Below, in pieces: positions 1 through 8,416 of a stretch of DNA of 64,000 bases; the first letter of the stretch is position 1, and every line of letters begins with the position of its first letter. The DNA comes from Planctomycetota bacterium. GTDB taxonomy: Bacteria; Planctomycetota; UBA1135; JADKAF01. The position numbers and the translations under genes were made by a program. The stretch is taken from positions 1,798,001 to 1,862,000 of the forward strand of contig JADKAF010000001.1 in assembly GCA_016719295.1 (NCBI GenBank). Direction: 5' to 3'. The notes under the pieces were generated by a model. It worked only from the letters and a program-made list of their open reading frames with translations, was not told where the DNA came from and did no database searches.

Positions 1-1
1 C

Positions 2-1609
2 GGAGTGCGCAAGCACGGAGAGCCGAAGCCGTCCCGCGGAAGGACGCTGGCGATCCGCACCATCGATCGCGAGGGCGTCATCCACGAGCCCATGCCGGTG
101 CGCGGAGCGTTCACGATGCCGGCGCTCGCCCCGGGCGTGTTCGTCGAGCACAGCTACGTCGATGTCACCGGCCCGGAGCGCTTCCCCACCAGCTCGTTCA
201 CGAGCTTTTTCTTCGCCTCCGAGGACCAGCCGTTCCGCTTCACGCGCTACGTGCTCGCGCTGCCGAAGGGCGCGCCCTACGACCTCCGGCGGGAGAACTT
301 CGACGGCGAGCACGAGGTGCTCGAGGAGCCCGAGGAGACGATCCACGTCTTCACGCGCCGCGACGTCCCGCGCGTGCCGCCGGAGAGCTTCTCCCCGCCG
401 CGCGAGAAGTTCCTGCCGTGGGTCAGCGCGCAACCGCTCGTGCCTCCGAGTGCGCTCGCGCGGCGCATCCACGCCGGCTTCCTCGAAGGCACCGAGACCA
501 CGCAGGAGCTGCTCGCCTTCGTCGAGGAGGCGATCCGAGGGGTGAGCGGCGACGCCGCGCGCGCTCGCGCGCTCTATGACGCGGTGCAGCGCGTCGTGCG
601 CGATCCCAGCTCCGACGGCGGCAACGCGACGCGCACCTTGCTCGAGGGCAAGGGCGATCCGCTCGAGCTCTACGTGGCGTGCCTGCGCGCGTGCGGGATC
701 CCCTTCCGCCCCGCCCTGGCACGCGCGGTCTGGCCGGAGCTCGATCCCGATCCTCGCGGTCTCGCCAATCCCCTCGGGCGCTACGGCGCCGCCTTGCTGC
801 AGCTCCTCCCGCGCGACGGCGAGCCGCGCTGGATCGGCGCGCCGGCGCTGCGCCTCCCCTTCGGCCGCTTCTCCGAGGAGCTCGAGGGTGGCGAGGTCTT
901 CGTCTCGGCGGGCACGAGCGGCCAGATCGAGCACTTGCCGCGCCTCGCGAGCCTCCAGCACGCGCAGAGCCATGCCAAGCTCGAGGTGCACCTCGAGGAG
1001 AGCAGCCGCGCGAAGCTCTTCCTCGACCTCGAGCTCCCGAGCACGAGCGGCTACGCGAACGCCGAGCAAGTGAGCCGGATCCCCGAGCGCGACCAGCGCC
1101 GCGTGCTCGCCAACGTGATCAGCCAGCTCGCCCCGGGTCTCGAGGTCTCCGCGGCGACCTTCGTGGACCTCGACGACCCGACGAAGCCGCTGCGCGTGCG
1201 AGCCGAAGGACAGATCGCGCGCTTCGCCGCTCCGGAGGAAGGGCTCCTCAGCACGCCGCTCGGCCTGCGCCCGCTGCTCCTCTCTCGCGCGCTCGGCGCC
1301 GACGCCGCGCGCCAGCGCCCGTATGCGCTCCCCGGCGCGGGTGCGTTCGCCGGCGAGCGCTTCGAGCGCGTGCGCGTCGTGCTCGTGCCTCCGAGCGGCC
1401 GCCGCCTGGCCGCGGCTCCCGAGCCGCACCTCGAGCGCTTCGGCGGACTCAGCTACGCGCTCGTGGTCGAGCGCGAAGGCGAGCGCCTGATCCTCGAGCG
1501 CACGCTCTCGCTGCAGCCCTGCGAGCTCGCGCCGAGCGAGATGCGCTCGTTCCTCGAGGCGCTGCAGCGGATCGACACGGCGGAGCGTCAGCGCACGCTG
1601 TGGCGCTGA
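2..1609 (+). CDS. Transglutaminase-like (DUF3857/TGc type) protein, 5' truncated
   Basis: The reading frame is open from the first base of the window, so the true start lies upstream; 535 residues are visible. A transglutaminase-like core is recognisable around residues 165-270: a helical lead-in, then GKGDPLEL, then a helix ending LRACGIPFR, which is the usual layout around the active-site cysteine of the TGc fold. In active members the segment reads like GDC; here the cysteine is replaced by proline (GDP), so protease or transglutaminase activity is unlikely. The C-terminal half has the alternating strands of the DUF3857/DUF3858 architecture. No signal peptide can be judged because the N terminus is missing. 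The function is probably structural or ligand binding, in the periplasm or at the surface. The family assignment is moderate; the loss of the cysteine is read directly. Confidence 0.65.
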   Translation, partial: GVRKHGEPKPSRGRTLAIRTIDREGVIHEPMPVRGAFTMPALAPGVFVEHSYVDVTGPERFPTSSFTSFFFASEDQPFRFTRYVLALPKGAPYDLRRENFDGEHEVLEEPEETIHVFTRRDVPRVPPESFSPPREKFLPWVSAQPLVPPSALARRIHAGFLEGTETTQELLAFVEEAIRGVSGDAARARALYDAVQRVVRDPSSDGGNATRTLLEGKGDPLELYVACLRACGIPFRPALARAVWPELDPDPRGLANPLGRYGAALLQLLPRDGEPRWIGAPALRLPFGRFSEELEGGEVFVSAGTSGQIEHLPRLASLQHAQSHAKLEVHLEESSRAKLFLDLELPSTSGYANAEQVSRIPERDQRRVLANVISQLAPGLEVSAATFVDLDDPTKPLRVRAEGQIARFAAPEEGLLSTPLGLRPLLLSRALGADAARQRPYALPGAGAFAGERFERVRVVLVPPSGRRLAAAPEPHLERFGGLSYALVVEREGERLILERTLSLQPCELAPSEMRSFLEALQRIDTAERQRTLWR

Positions 1610-1793
1610 CGCTCTGACGGAGCCTCTCCTCCGCGCAAGGAACCCGCGAGGGCTCTACGCCCGCTCCGACGTGGGTGCGCCGGCGACGGCGGCGCTACGA
1701 TGGTCTCGCTCGGCTCACCGCGGCGCGCGTCGCTCCGCCGCGCGCGCTCGCGCGGCTTCGCTTCCTCACTCCCAGGTCTCCTCAGGTGCACGC

Positions 1794-3437
1794 ATGAACT
1801 CTCGTTCGCTCCTCGCCGTGGGTCTCCTCGCGGCCGGCACCCCTTCGGCCCTGCTCGCGCAATCCAACGTGCGGCCGGGCACCGACATCGCGCTCTCTTC
1901 GCTCGGGGGCATGGATGACTTCGGCCGGTCGGGCGCCTATCCCACCGGCCTCAACGGCTGCGGGATCACGACGACGGCCTGCAACGTGGGCACCTACCAG
2001 ACGCCGTGGCGCGCGCCGATGGACGAGGACCACCCGATGATCGGGTTCCACGTCGTGCGCATCCAGAACGACCGGCTGGAGCAGATCTCGAGCTACTGCG
2101 GCGTGAAGCACGGCTTCACGAGCACGAACACGCCCGGCTGCCCCGTGACGGGCACCTGCGTGTATCCGGGCACCGGAACCTTCATCGCGATCAACTGCTC
2201 CGACACCTACGGTGCGGGCCTCAACGCGGACAACTACTGGCTCGGACCATCGGAGGAAGTGAACGCCTGGCTCGGCACCTGGACGGCGCGCGGCTCGCAC
2301 TTCGACCGCGGCTTCCCGGCGGTGAGCGGCGCGGCGGCCAGCGACGGCATCCGCAGCCTGAACACCACGATGGCGAACAACATGAACCCCATCGGCAACC
2401 GCATGGCGATCCGCGACGCGGACCTCGGCCGCCCGGGCGCGCTCTACTACTACGCGGGCTATTACGTCGTGCGCGGCGAGCCGGAGATGAGCCGCGCGAA
2501 CAACCTGGCGCATCGCCGCATCAATACCTCGTGGAGCGGCTCGAGCTGGAACTTCAGCCACGCGGATTCCAACCACCATTACGACAGCGTGCTCTACCGC
2601 TGGTCCGGCGCGGTCGTGACGCACAACACGAACGGCGGCGACGACGGGCGCTTCTACGTCGCGGTGAAGGTGACCGGTCCGGTGAACGGGCTCTACCACT
2701 ACGAGTACGCTGTGCACAACCGCGACAACCACCGCGGTGGCGCGAGCCTGCGGATCCCGGTCTGCTCGAGCTCGCTCGTGCAGAATCCCTCGTTCCGCGA
2801 CATCGACACCGACCCGAGCAACGACTGGAGCTTCTCGCGCTCGGCGACCGAGATCGCCTTCGCCGCGGGCAGCCTGAAGCAGCGCTGGAACTCGATCTAC
2901 AACTTCGCGTTCGACAGCGACGCCGCGCCGACCGGCACGAGCCTCTCGATCGACCAGTTCGATCCGGGCGCGGGCGCGCCGTGGGTCACCGTGTCGTCGC
3001 AGGGCCCCGGCGATGCGCGCCTTCTGAACCTCGGCGCGGGCTGCGGCACGCCGAGCGCCCCCGTGCTCGCCGCCACGGGCAATCCGCCGTTCGCGCAGCT
3101 CGGCAACGCGAGCTTCGGGCTCGAGCTGCGCGACGTCGCTGCGGCTTCGACGAACGTGTTCCTCGTCACCGGGCTCAGCTCGAGCCTGCCGCTCGGCGCG
3201 GGCTGCACGCTCTACGCCGACCTGGGCACGCTGCTCGTCTCGCTGCCCGCCACGGCGAGCCCCGCGGGCGTCTGCTCCCTCGCGCTGCCCATCCCCGCCG
3301 ACGGTACGCTCGACGGCGGGCGCTTCACCGTGCAGGCTGCGGAGATCGACCTCGCCAACGGCCTCGCGCTGCAGGCGTTCGATCTCTCGAACGGCCTCAC
3401 GGTGAAGCTCGGAGTGCTCGGCGCGGGCTGCAACTGA
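1794..3437 (+). CDS. Secreted protein of unknown function with GAGC-type C-terminal repeats
   Basis: 547 residues. The ATG at 1794 is chosen because it begins a clean signal peptide (MNSRSLLAVGLLAAG, cleavage after ALLAQ); the frame is open further upstream but the added residues are arginine-rich and not signal-like. The mature part is rich in Gly, Asn, Ser, Tyr and Cys, contains several cysteine pairs and is clearly extracytoplasmic. The last ~140 residues carry two GAGC motifs (LGAGCGTP and LGAGCN at the very C terminus) separated by beta-rich sequence, a style common in secreted planctomycete proteins. No catalytic motif is recognised. It is monocistronic, converging on the polyferredoxin gene. 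Codon usage is less GC-extreme than in its neighbours, as expected for a surface protein. Confidence 0.8.
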   Translation: MNSRSLLAVGLLAAGTPSALLAQSNVRPGTDIALSSLGGMDDFGRSGAYPTGLNGCGITTTACNVGTYQTPWRAPMDEDHPMIGFHVVRIQNDRLEQISSYCGVKHGFTSTNTPGCPVTGTCVYPGTGTFIAINCSDTYGAGLNADNYWLGPSEEVNAWLGTWTARGSHFDRGFPAVSGAAASDGIRSLNTTMANNMNPIGNRMAIRDADLGRPGALYYYAGYYVVRGEPEMSRANNLAHRRINTSWSGSSWNFSHADSNHHYDSVLYRWSGAVVTHNTNGGDDGRFYVAVKVTGPVNGLYHYEYAVHNRDNHRGGASLRIPVCSSSLVQNPSFRDIDTDPSNDWSFSRSATEIAFAAGSLKQRWNSIYNFAFDSDAAPTGTSLSIDQFDPGAGAPWVTVSSQGPGDARLLNLGAGCGTPSAPVLAATGNPPFAQLGNASFGLELRDVAAASTNVFLVTGLSSSLPLGAGCTLYADLGTLLVSLPATASPAGVCSLALPIPADGTLDGGRFTVQAAEIDLANGLALQAFDLSNGLTVKLGVLGAGCN

Positions 3438-3483
3438 GCCACGCGCCCCGGCGGATCGTCGCTCTGGAGAGTACGCGAGCAGA

Positions 3484-3502
3484 GCGGATCTGGACGATCC
3501 GC
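3484..3502. terminator. Hairpin between convergent genes
   Basis: A perfect 7-bp inverted repeat (GCGGATC / GATCCGC) with a 5-base loop lies in the 103-bp gap between two convergent genes. There is no T-run, so intrinsic termination is only a guess. Confidence 0.35.
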
Positions 3503-3540
3503 GCCGCTCGCGCGCGTTTCCGGCGCGGCGTCGGAGCGGC

Positions 3541-5073
3541 TCAGCGCGGCGGCTCGACTTCCGCGGCGCGGCGCAAGCGCAGGAGCTCGAGGCGCTCGCG
3601 CGCCGGCGCGAACTCGGGGTGATAGCGCAGGGCGCCCTGCAGAGCGGCTTCGCATTCGTCGAGCGCGCCGCGCGCGATGCGCACCTCGGCGAGGCCCAGC
3701 CACGCGAAGGGTTGACGGGGATTGCCCTCCACCGCGCGCAGGAGCAGCTCCTCCGCGAGGACGCGCTCCCCGCGCGTGTAGGCGATCGATCCGCGCTGGA
3801 AGTCGAGGCGCGCATCCGCGAAGAGCCCGAGGGAAGCCGCCCGCTCCAGATGGGCGCGGCTCTCCTCGATGAGCTGCGTCCGTTGCGCGCCGCGCGTCGC
3901 TTGCGCTTCTTGCAGCAGCTCGCCCCCGCGCCAGGAGCTCCAGCGCACGGCGGCGCAGTGCATGCCGAAGACGAGGAACGCCAGCGCGAGGCCGCCGACG
4001 AGCCGACCCGCGCGCGTGAAGCGCCCGCCTTCCTTCAGGCGCAGGCGCTGCCATTGCAGGTCGGCGCGCGAGACCGCGCGGACGAGCAGCAGGAGCCCGC
4101 AAGCGCCCAGCGCCCCGAGGCCGAGCGCCAGCAGGAAAGGCACCTGGTCGTAGAGGCCGCGGAAGGCGAGGAAGAATGCGGCGAAGCCGAGCGCGAGCAG
4201 AAGCTCCTCACCCCAGCTGAAGTCGTGCAGCTTGCGCTGCGCCGAGCGGAGGGTCAGCGCGGGCTTCGCGAAGCCGTACGAGAGCGCCTCCTTCGGACAG
4301 ACGCTCACGCAGTCGAAGCACTTCATGCAGCCGGGATCGACGATGCGGCCGTGTTGCTTCACCTCCTCGTGCACGCGGACGTTGCTCGAGCAGACGGCGG
4401 TGCAGTGGCCGCAGCCGTCGCAAGAGGGGCTCACGACGATGCGCAGAGGAGCGGCGCGATCGGCGATCGAGAACAGCGCGCCATAGGGGCAGCCGTAGGT
4501 GCAGAAGCCCTTCGCCCCCATCCAGTAGACGAGCAGGAAGCCGCAGACGAGGAAGGTGATCGCGCCGACCACGGGCCCAGGGAAGGTCGCCCAGAAGTCG
4601 CTGGTGGAGAGATGCGCTTCCCACGCTGGCGTGCTCGATCCCGCCATCGCGCGGCGGAGCGAGGGCCACGCGAACATGTAGAACGCGGCGAAGAAAGGGA
4701 CCAGCACGAGCAAGCGCGAGCGCACCGGCTTCGGCTTGAGGCCTAGCTTGCCGAGCAGCCAGGCGCAGAGGTCCTGCAGGGCGACCAGGTGGCAGGCCCA
4801 GCCGCAGAGGAATCGCCCGAGCACCAAGGTGCTGAGGATCGCGGCGGTGAAGAGCACGAAGCCGGCGTTCACGTAGCCCCGCTCGAGCGTCTCCATCGCT
4901 TCGGAGGGCTCGAGCGGCGTCAGCGTCTCGCCCGCGAGCGCCCAGTGCGCGAGATGCGCGGCGATCGCCACGTGCACCAGGATCAGCGCGAGCGCGCGCC
5001 AGCGTCCGACCTTCGAGGCGCGCACGGGACCGCAGCCCCCGCGCGCTCTCTCCGTCGTGCGCTCGGCGCTCAT
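3541..5073 (-). CDS. NapH/CcoG-like 4Fe-4S polyferredoxin membrane protein fused to a TPR tail
   Basis: 510 residues. The N-terminal half is a NapH/RdxA-type membrane ferredoxin. It has a TM helix near residue 25, a second pair around 75-100 ending in the FLCGWACH motif, a further TM near 165-185, then CTYGCPYG and two classical 4Fe-4S motifs (CDGCGHCTAVC and CMKCFDCVSVC, roughly residues 215-265). Two or three more TM helices follow (about 290-380), and the last ~130 residues form TPR-like helical repeats (RGSIAYTRGERVLAEELLL, AWLGLAEVRIARG). The family passes electrons through the membrane or helps assemble metallo-oxidases; the electron partner is not in this window. The ATG overlaps the stop of mnmG by 4 bases (ATGA), supporting this start and coupled translation. 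The fused TPR tail is unusual for the family and suggests a protein-binding role. Confidence 0.85.
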   Translation of the reverse strand: MSAERTTERARGGCGPVRASKVGRWRALALILVHVAIAAHLAHWALAGETLTPLEPSEAMETLERGYVNAGFVLFTAAILSTLVLGRFLCGWACHLVALQDLCAWLLGKLGLKPKPVRSRLLVLVPFFAAFYMFAWPSLRRAMAGSSTPAWEAHLSTSDFWATFPGPVVGAITFLVCGFLLVYWMGAKGFCTYGCPYGALFSIADRAAPLRIVVSPSCDGCGHCTAVCSSNVRVHEEVKQHGRIVDPGCMKCFDCVSVCPKEALSYGFAKPALTLRSAQRKLHDFSWGEELLLALGFAAFFLAFRGLYDQVPFLLALGLGALGACGLLLLVRAVSRADLQWQRLRLKEGGRFTRAGRLVGGLALAFLVFGMHCAAVRWSSWRGGELLQEAQATRGAQRTQLIEESRAHLERAASLGLFADARLDFQRGSIAYTRGERVLAEELLLRAVEGNPRQPFAWLGLAEVRIARGALDECEAALQGALRYHPEFAPARERLELLRLRRAAEVEPPR

Positions 5074-6903
5074 CGCTGGAGTTCCGCGCGGCGCGCGCGC
5101 TCGAGATGCACGAGCAGCAACGCGAGGTCCGTCGGGTTCACGCCGGCGATGCGGCCCGCGGCGCCGAGAGTCGGCGGGCGGAGCTTCAGCAGCTTCTCGC
5201 GCGCTTCGCTGCGCAGCCCCTCCACGGTCTCGAAGGGGAAGTCGCTCGGGAGCTTCAGCTCTTCCTGCTCCTTCAAGCGCTCGACCTCGGTGCGCTGGCG
5301 CTCGAGATAGCCTTCGTACTTGAGGTCGACCTCGAGCCCCGCCACCTCGTCTTCCTCCAACGCGAGCTCGCGCGCCACGGGATGCAGCGCGCGGAGCGCC
5401 TCGAGGTCCATCTCGGGACGCTTCAGCCAGGTGGAGAGCGCGCGCCCCTCGTGGTAGGTCGCGCGGAGCCGCGCCGCCGCAACCGAGATGCGCTGCTCCT
5501 TCGCGCGCACGAGCTCGATCTGCTCCGCCGTGATCAAGCCGAGCTCCCACCCGCGCGGCGCGAGACGCCGATCGGCGTTGTCCTCGCGCAGCAGCAAGCG
5601 GTGCTCCGCGCGCGAGGTGAACATGCGGTAGGGCTCGCGCGGATCGGAGCGCACGAGGTCGTCGATCAAGACGCCGATGTAGGCCTCCGAGCGGTCGAGC
5701 GCGAAGGAGCTCTCGCCGCGCACCGCGCGCGCGGCGTTGATGCCAGCGACGATTCCCTGGGCCGCGGCTTCTTCGTAGCCCGAGGTGCCGTTGATCTGCC
5801 CGGCGAGCCAGAGGCCCTCGGTGCGCCGCACCTTGAGGGTCCAGTCGAGCTGCGCGGGATGCACGAAGTCGTACTCCACCGCGTAGCCGTGCCGCAGGAA
5901 ACGCGCGCGCTCGAGCCCGGGGATCGTGTGCACGAACGCCTCCTGCACCTCCGCGGGCAGGCTGGTCGAGACGCCGTTCACATAGACCGAGGGCGAATCG
6001 AGCCCTTCGGGCTCCAGGAACACCTGATGGCGATCCTTGTCGGCGAAGCGCACCACCTTGTCCTCGATGGAAGGACAGTAGCGTGGGCCGATGCCCTCGA
6101 TGCGGCCCGCGTACATCGGCGAGCGGTGGAGCTGCGAGCGGATCAGGTCGTGCGTGCGCTCGTTCGTGTACGTGATCCAGCAGCAGATCTGCGGCAGGGC
6201 CGGCCGCGGTCCGTAGAACGAGAACCCGCGGGGCGAGCGCTCACCGTGCTGCTCCTCGAGCGCGGCGAGGTCCAGACTCTCGCGATCGAGGCGCGGGGCG
6301 TGCCGGTCTTCAAGCGGCCCATCCCGAGCCCGAGCGCGCGCAGGTGGTCGCTCAGCGTCGCGCGGCGCCTTCGCCGATGCGTCCTCCGACGCGCTGCTCC
6401 TCGCCGGTGTGCAGCACGCCCTTCAAGAAAGTGCCCGTCGTCACGATCACCGCGCGCGCCGAGAGCCGCCGACCATCGGCGAAGCGCACGCCGGTGATGA
6501 CGGGTCGTTCCGCGCTCGGCTCGTCGACGAGGAATCCCGCGACCTCGCCCTCGAGGAGCTCGAGCTTCGGCGTCGCGAGCACGGCCTCGGTCGCCGCGCG
6601 GCGATAGAGGTCGCGGTCGTTCTGCGAGCGCGGCGCGCGCACCGCGTGGCCCTTCCGCGTGTTCAGCACGCGGAACTGGATGCAGCTCGCGTCGGCGATC
6701 CGGCCCATCGCGCCGCCGAGCGCGTCGACCTCGCGGACGAGCTGCCCCTTCGCGAGCCCGCCGATCGCGGGGTTGCAGGACATCTCGCCGACGCGATCGG
6801 CGCGCAAGGTGACCAGCGCGGTCTCGCAGCCGAGGCGCGCCGCCGCGCACGCGGCCTCGATGCCCGCGTGGCCGGCTCCGACCACGACGACGTCCTTCCT
6901 CAC
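5070..6903 (-). pseudogene. mnmG: mnmG (gidA): tRNA uridine-34 carboxymethylaminomethyl synthesis enzyme, with two frameshifts
   Basis: MnmG is the FAD-dependent partner of MnmE that builds cmnm5U at tRNA wobble uridine 34. The N-terminal part (from a GTG at 6903) has the FAD motif GAGHAGIEAAC, then GEMSCNPAIGGLAKGQ and an intact alignment to GGRIGEGAA. The frame then stops at 6352. The protein resumes in a second frame for about 20 residues (LSDHLRALGLGMGRLKTGTP) and in a third frame from about 6295 (RLDRESLDLAALEEQHGE) to the end, including PRYCPSIEDKVVRFADK and RAEHRLLLREDNAD. Restoring one base near 6357-6363 and one in the GGGG run at 6295-6298 gives a normal 611-residue MnmG. mnmE lies 9 kb away. 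Everything else is conserved, so sequencing error is as likely as true inactivation. Confidence 0.9.
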
Positions 6904-6975
6904 CCTGAGCTCCCGTCTCCAAGGCGCGGGGAGGGGTTTCCCCTCGCGCGCGCGTCGCGACTACAATCCTGCACC

Positions 6976-8337
6976 ATGTACCTGATCCGCGCCGTTTTGA
7001 CGACCCTGCCCGCGCTGGTCTCGGCCCAGGAGCCGGGGACCCCAGTACCTCCCGCGCCCACGGCCTCCGCGCCGAAGCCTGCGCCAACAGAGGAAGGCGC
7101 GGCGGCGTTCCCCGATCGGGCCACGAGCGTCGAGGCGCTGCGCCGCCATCTCGCGAGCCGGGTCGCGGAGCGACGGACCTCGGCGCAGGCCGCGATGGGC
7201 GACCTGCTGAACGACCTGGGCTGGAGCTACGAGGAGAATCGGGACGTCGTCGAGAAGCGCATCGCCGCGATCGTGGCACTCGGGCCGCTGGTGAGCGACC
7301 TGCTGGTCGAGAAGCTCGTGCCCGGCGCGAACGAGAAGGCGCAGCGAAACCTCGCGCGGAACGCCGCCCGCTGCCTGCAGCGCATCGGCGACACGGGCGT
7401 GCTCCCGGACCTCGTGCGCCTCTCGAGCCACGCCTCGCCCGACGTGCGCGCCGACGCGTGCCTGGCCCTCGGCGGTCTGCGCGATGCGCGCAGCGCGACG
7501 GCGCTCACGGCGCGGCTCGAGGACGCCGAAGATCGCGTGGTGCTCGAGGCCGCGCGCGCTCTCGCGGCCCTGGGTGTGCGCCCCGCCGCTGCGGCGATCG
7601 CGGCGAAGCTCGCGCGCTTCCCACCGCAGAGCCAGAGCTTTCGCGCGTTGCTCGGCGCGCTCGCCGACCTCGGAGCCCCGGAAGGCGCCGAGCTGGTGCT
7701 CGCGCAGCTCGGGAAGATCGAGGACGCCGAGTCGATCGGCGAGGTCGTGCGCTACGCGAAGAACGCGCGCGCCGCGTCGCTCGCCGGCCCGCTCTTCGAT
7801 CTGCTCGCGGATGCGAAGCGCAGCTCGCAGCAGGAGAAGATCCTGGAGGCCCTCGGCTTCATCGCCGACGGAGACCGCCGCATCCTCGCCGGCCTGAAGG
7901 GCTACCTCGAGAACCGCAGCTACTCCGTGCGCAGCGCGGCGGCGATCGCCCTCTACCGCCAGAAGGACAAGTCCGGCCTCCCCGAGCTGCTGAAGCAGCC
8001 CGAGGAGACGATCGAGCGCAGCCCGCGCGAGCCGTGGGGCTATCTCGCACGCGCCCGCGTGTTCTTCGCGCTCGATGAATGGCACAAGGCGACGCTCGAT
8101 TACCGCAAGGCCGCCGAGCGCGTTCCGCGCGGCGAGCGCCTGGAAGCCGCCGCGGTCTGCGAATGGGCGCAGTGCTACGCCGAGCAGAAGCAGTGGGAGA
8201 AGGCGCTGAAGACGCTGAGGGACGAGAAGGTCCAGCCGGCGGAGTTCATCGCCTGGCCGAGCTCGAAGCTGCCGTGCTTCGATCGCCTGCGCGAGGACCC
8301 GAAGCACGCGGAGTGGTTCACGCCGACGGGCGGCTGA
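6976..8337 (+). CDS. Exported HEAT-repeat protein
   Basis: 453 residues from the ATG at 6976; the frame continues upstream only as antisense of mnmG. The first ~18 residues (MYLIRAVLTTLPALVSAQ) form a short signal peptide, followed by a Pro/Ala-rich linker to about residue 50. Residues ~55-340 are alpha-helical repeats of the HEAT / PBS-lyase type (VLPDLVRLSSHASPDVRADA, ALGGLRDARSATALTARLED, and similar), with a recurring ADACLALGGL-like helix. The C terminus (about 355-430) looks TPR-like (YLARARVFFALDEWHKATLDYRKA). Such proteins are periplasmic scaffolds; no enzyme motif is seen. It is divergent from mnmG and convergent with smc. Confidence 0.8.
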   Translation: MYLIRAVLTTLPALVSAQEPGTPVPPAPTASAPKPAPTEEGAAAFPDRATSVEALRRHLASRVAERRTSAQAAMGDLLNDLGWSYEENRDVVEKRIAAIVALGPLVSDLLVEKLVPGANEKAQRNLARNAARCLQRIGDTGVLPDLVRLSSHASPDVRADACLALGGLRDARSATALTARLEDAEDRVVLEAARALAALGVRPAAAAIAAKLARFPPQSQSFRALLGALADLGAPEGAELVLAQLGKIEDAESIGEVVRYAKNARAASLAGPLFDLLADAKRSSQQEKILEALGFIADGDRRILAGLKGYLENRSYSVRSAAAIALYRQKDKSGLPELLKQPEETIERSPREPWGYLARARVFFALDEWHKATLDYRKAAERVPRGERLEAAAVCEWAQCYAEQKQWEKALKTLRDEKVQPAEFIAWPSSKLPCFDRLREDPKHAEWFTPTGG

Positions 8338-8376
8338 GCCCCGAGCCTGAGCGGCCCGGAGCCTGAGAGCTCCGCC

Positions 8377-8396
8377 CTCTCGCGCCGCAGCGAGAG
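8377..8396. terminator. Hairpin between convergent genes
   Basis: A 7-bp inverted repeat CTCTCGC / GCGAGAG with a 6-base loop lies in the 79-bp gap between the HEAT-repeat gene and the end of smc. There is no T-run; it may serve both directions. Confidence 0.4.
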
Positions 8397-8416
8397 CGTG
8401 CCGCTCCCGGCCGCTC

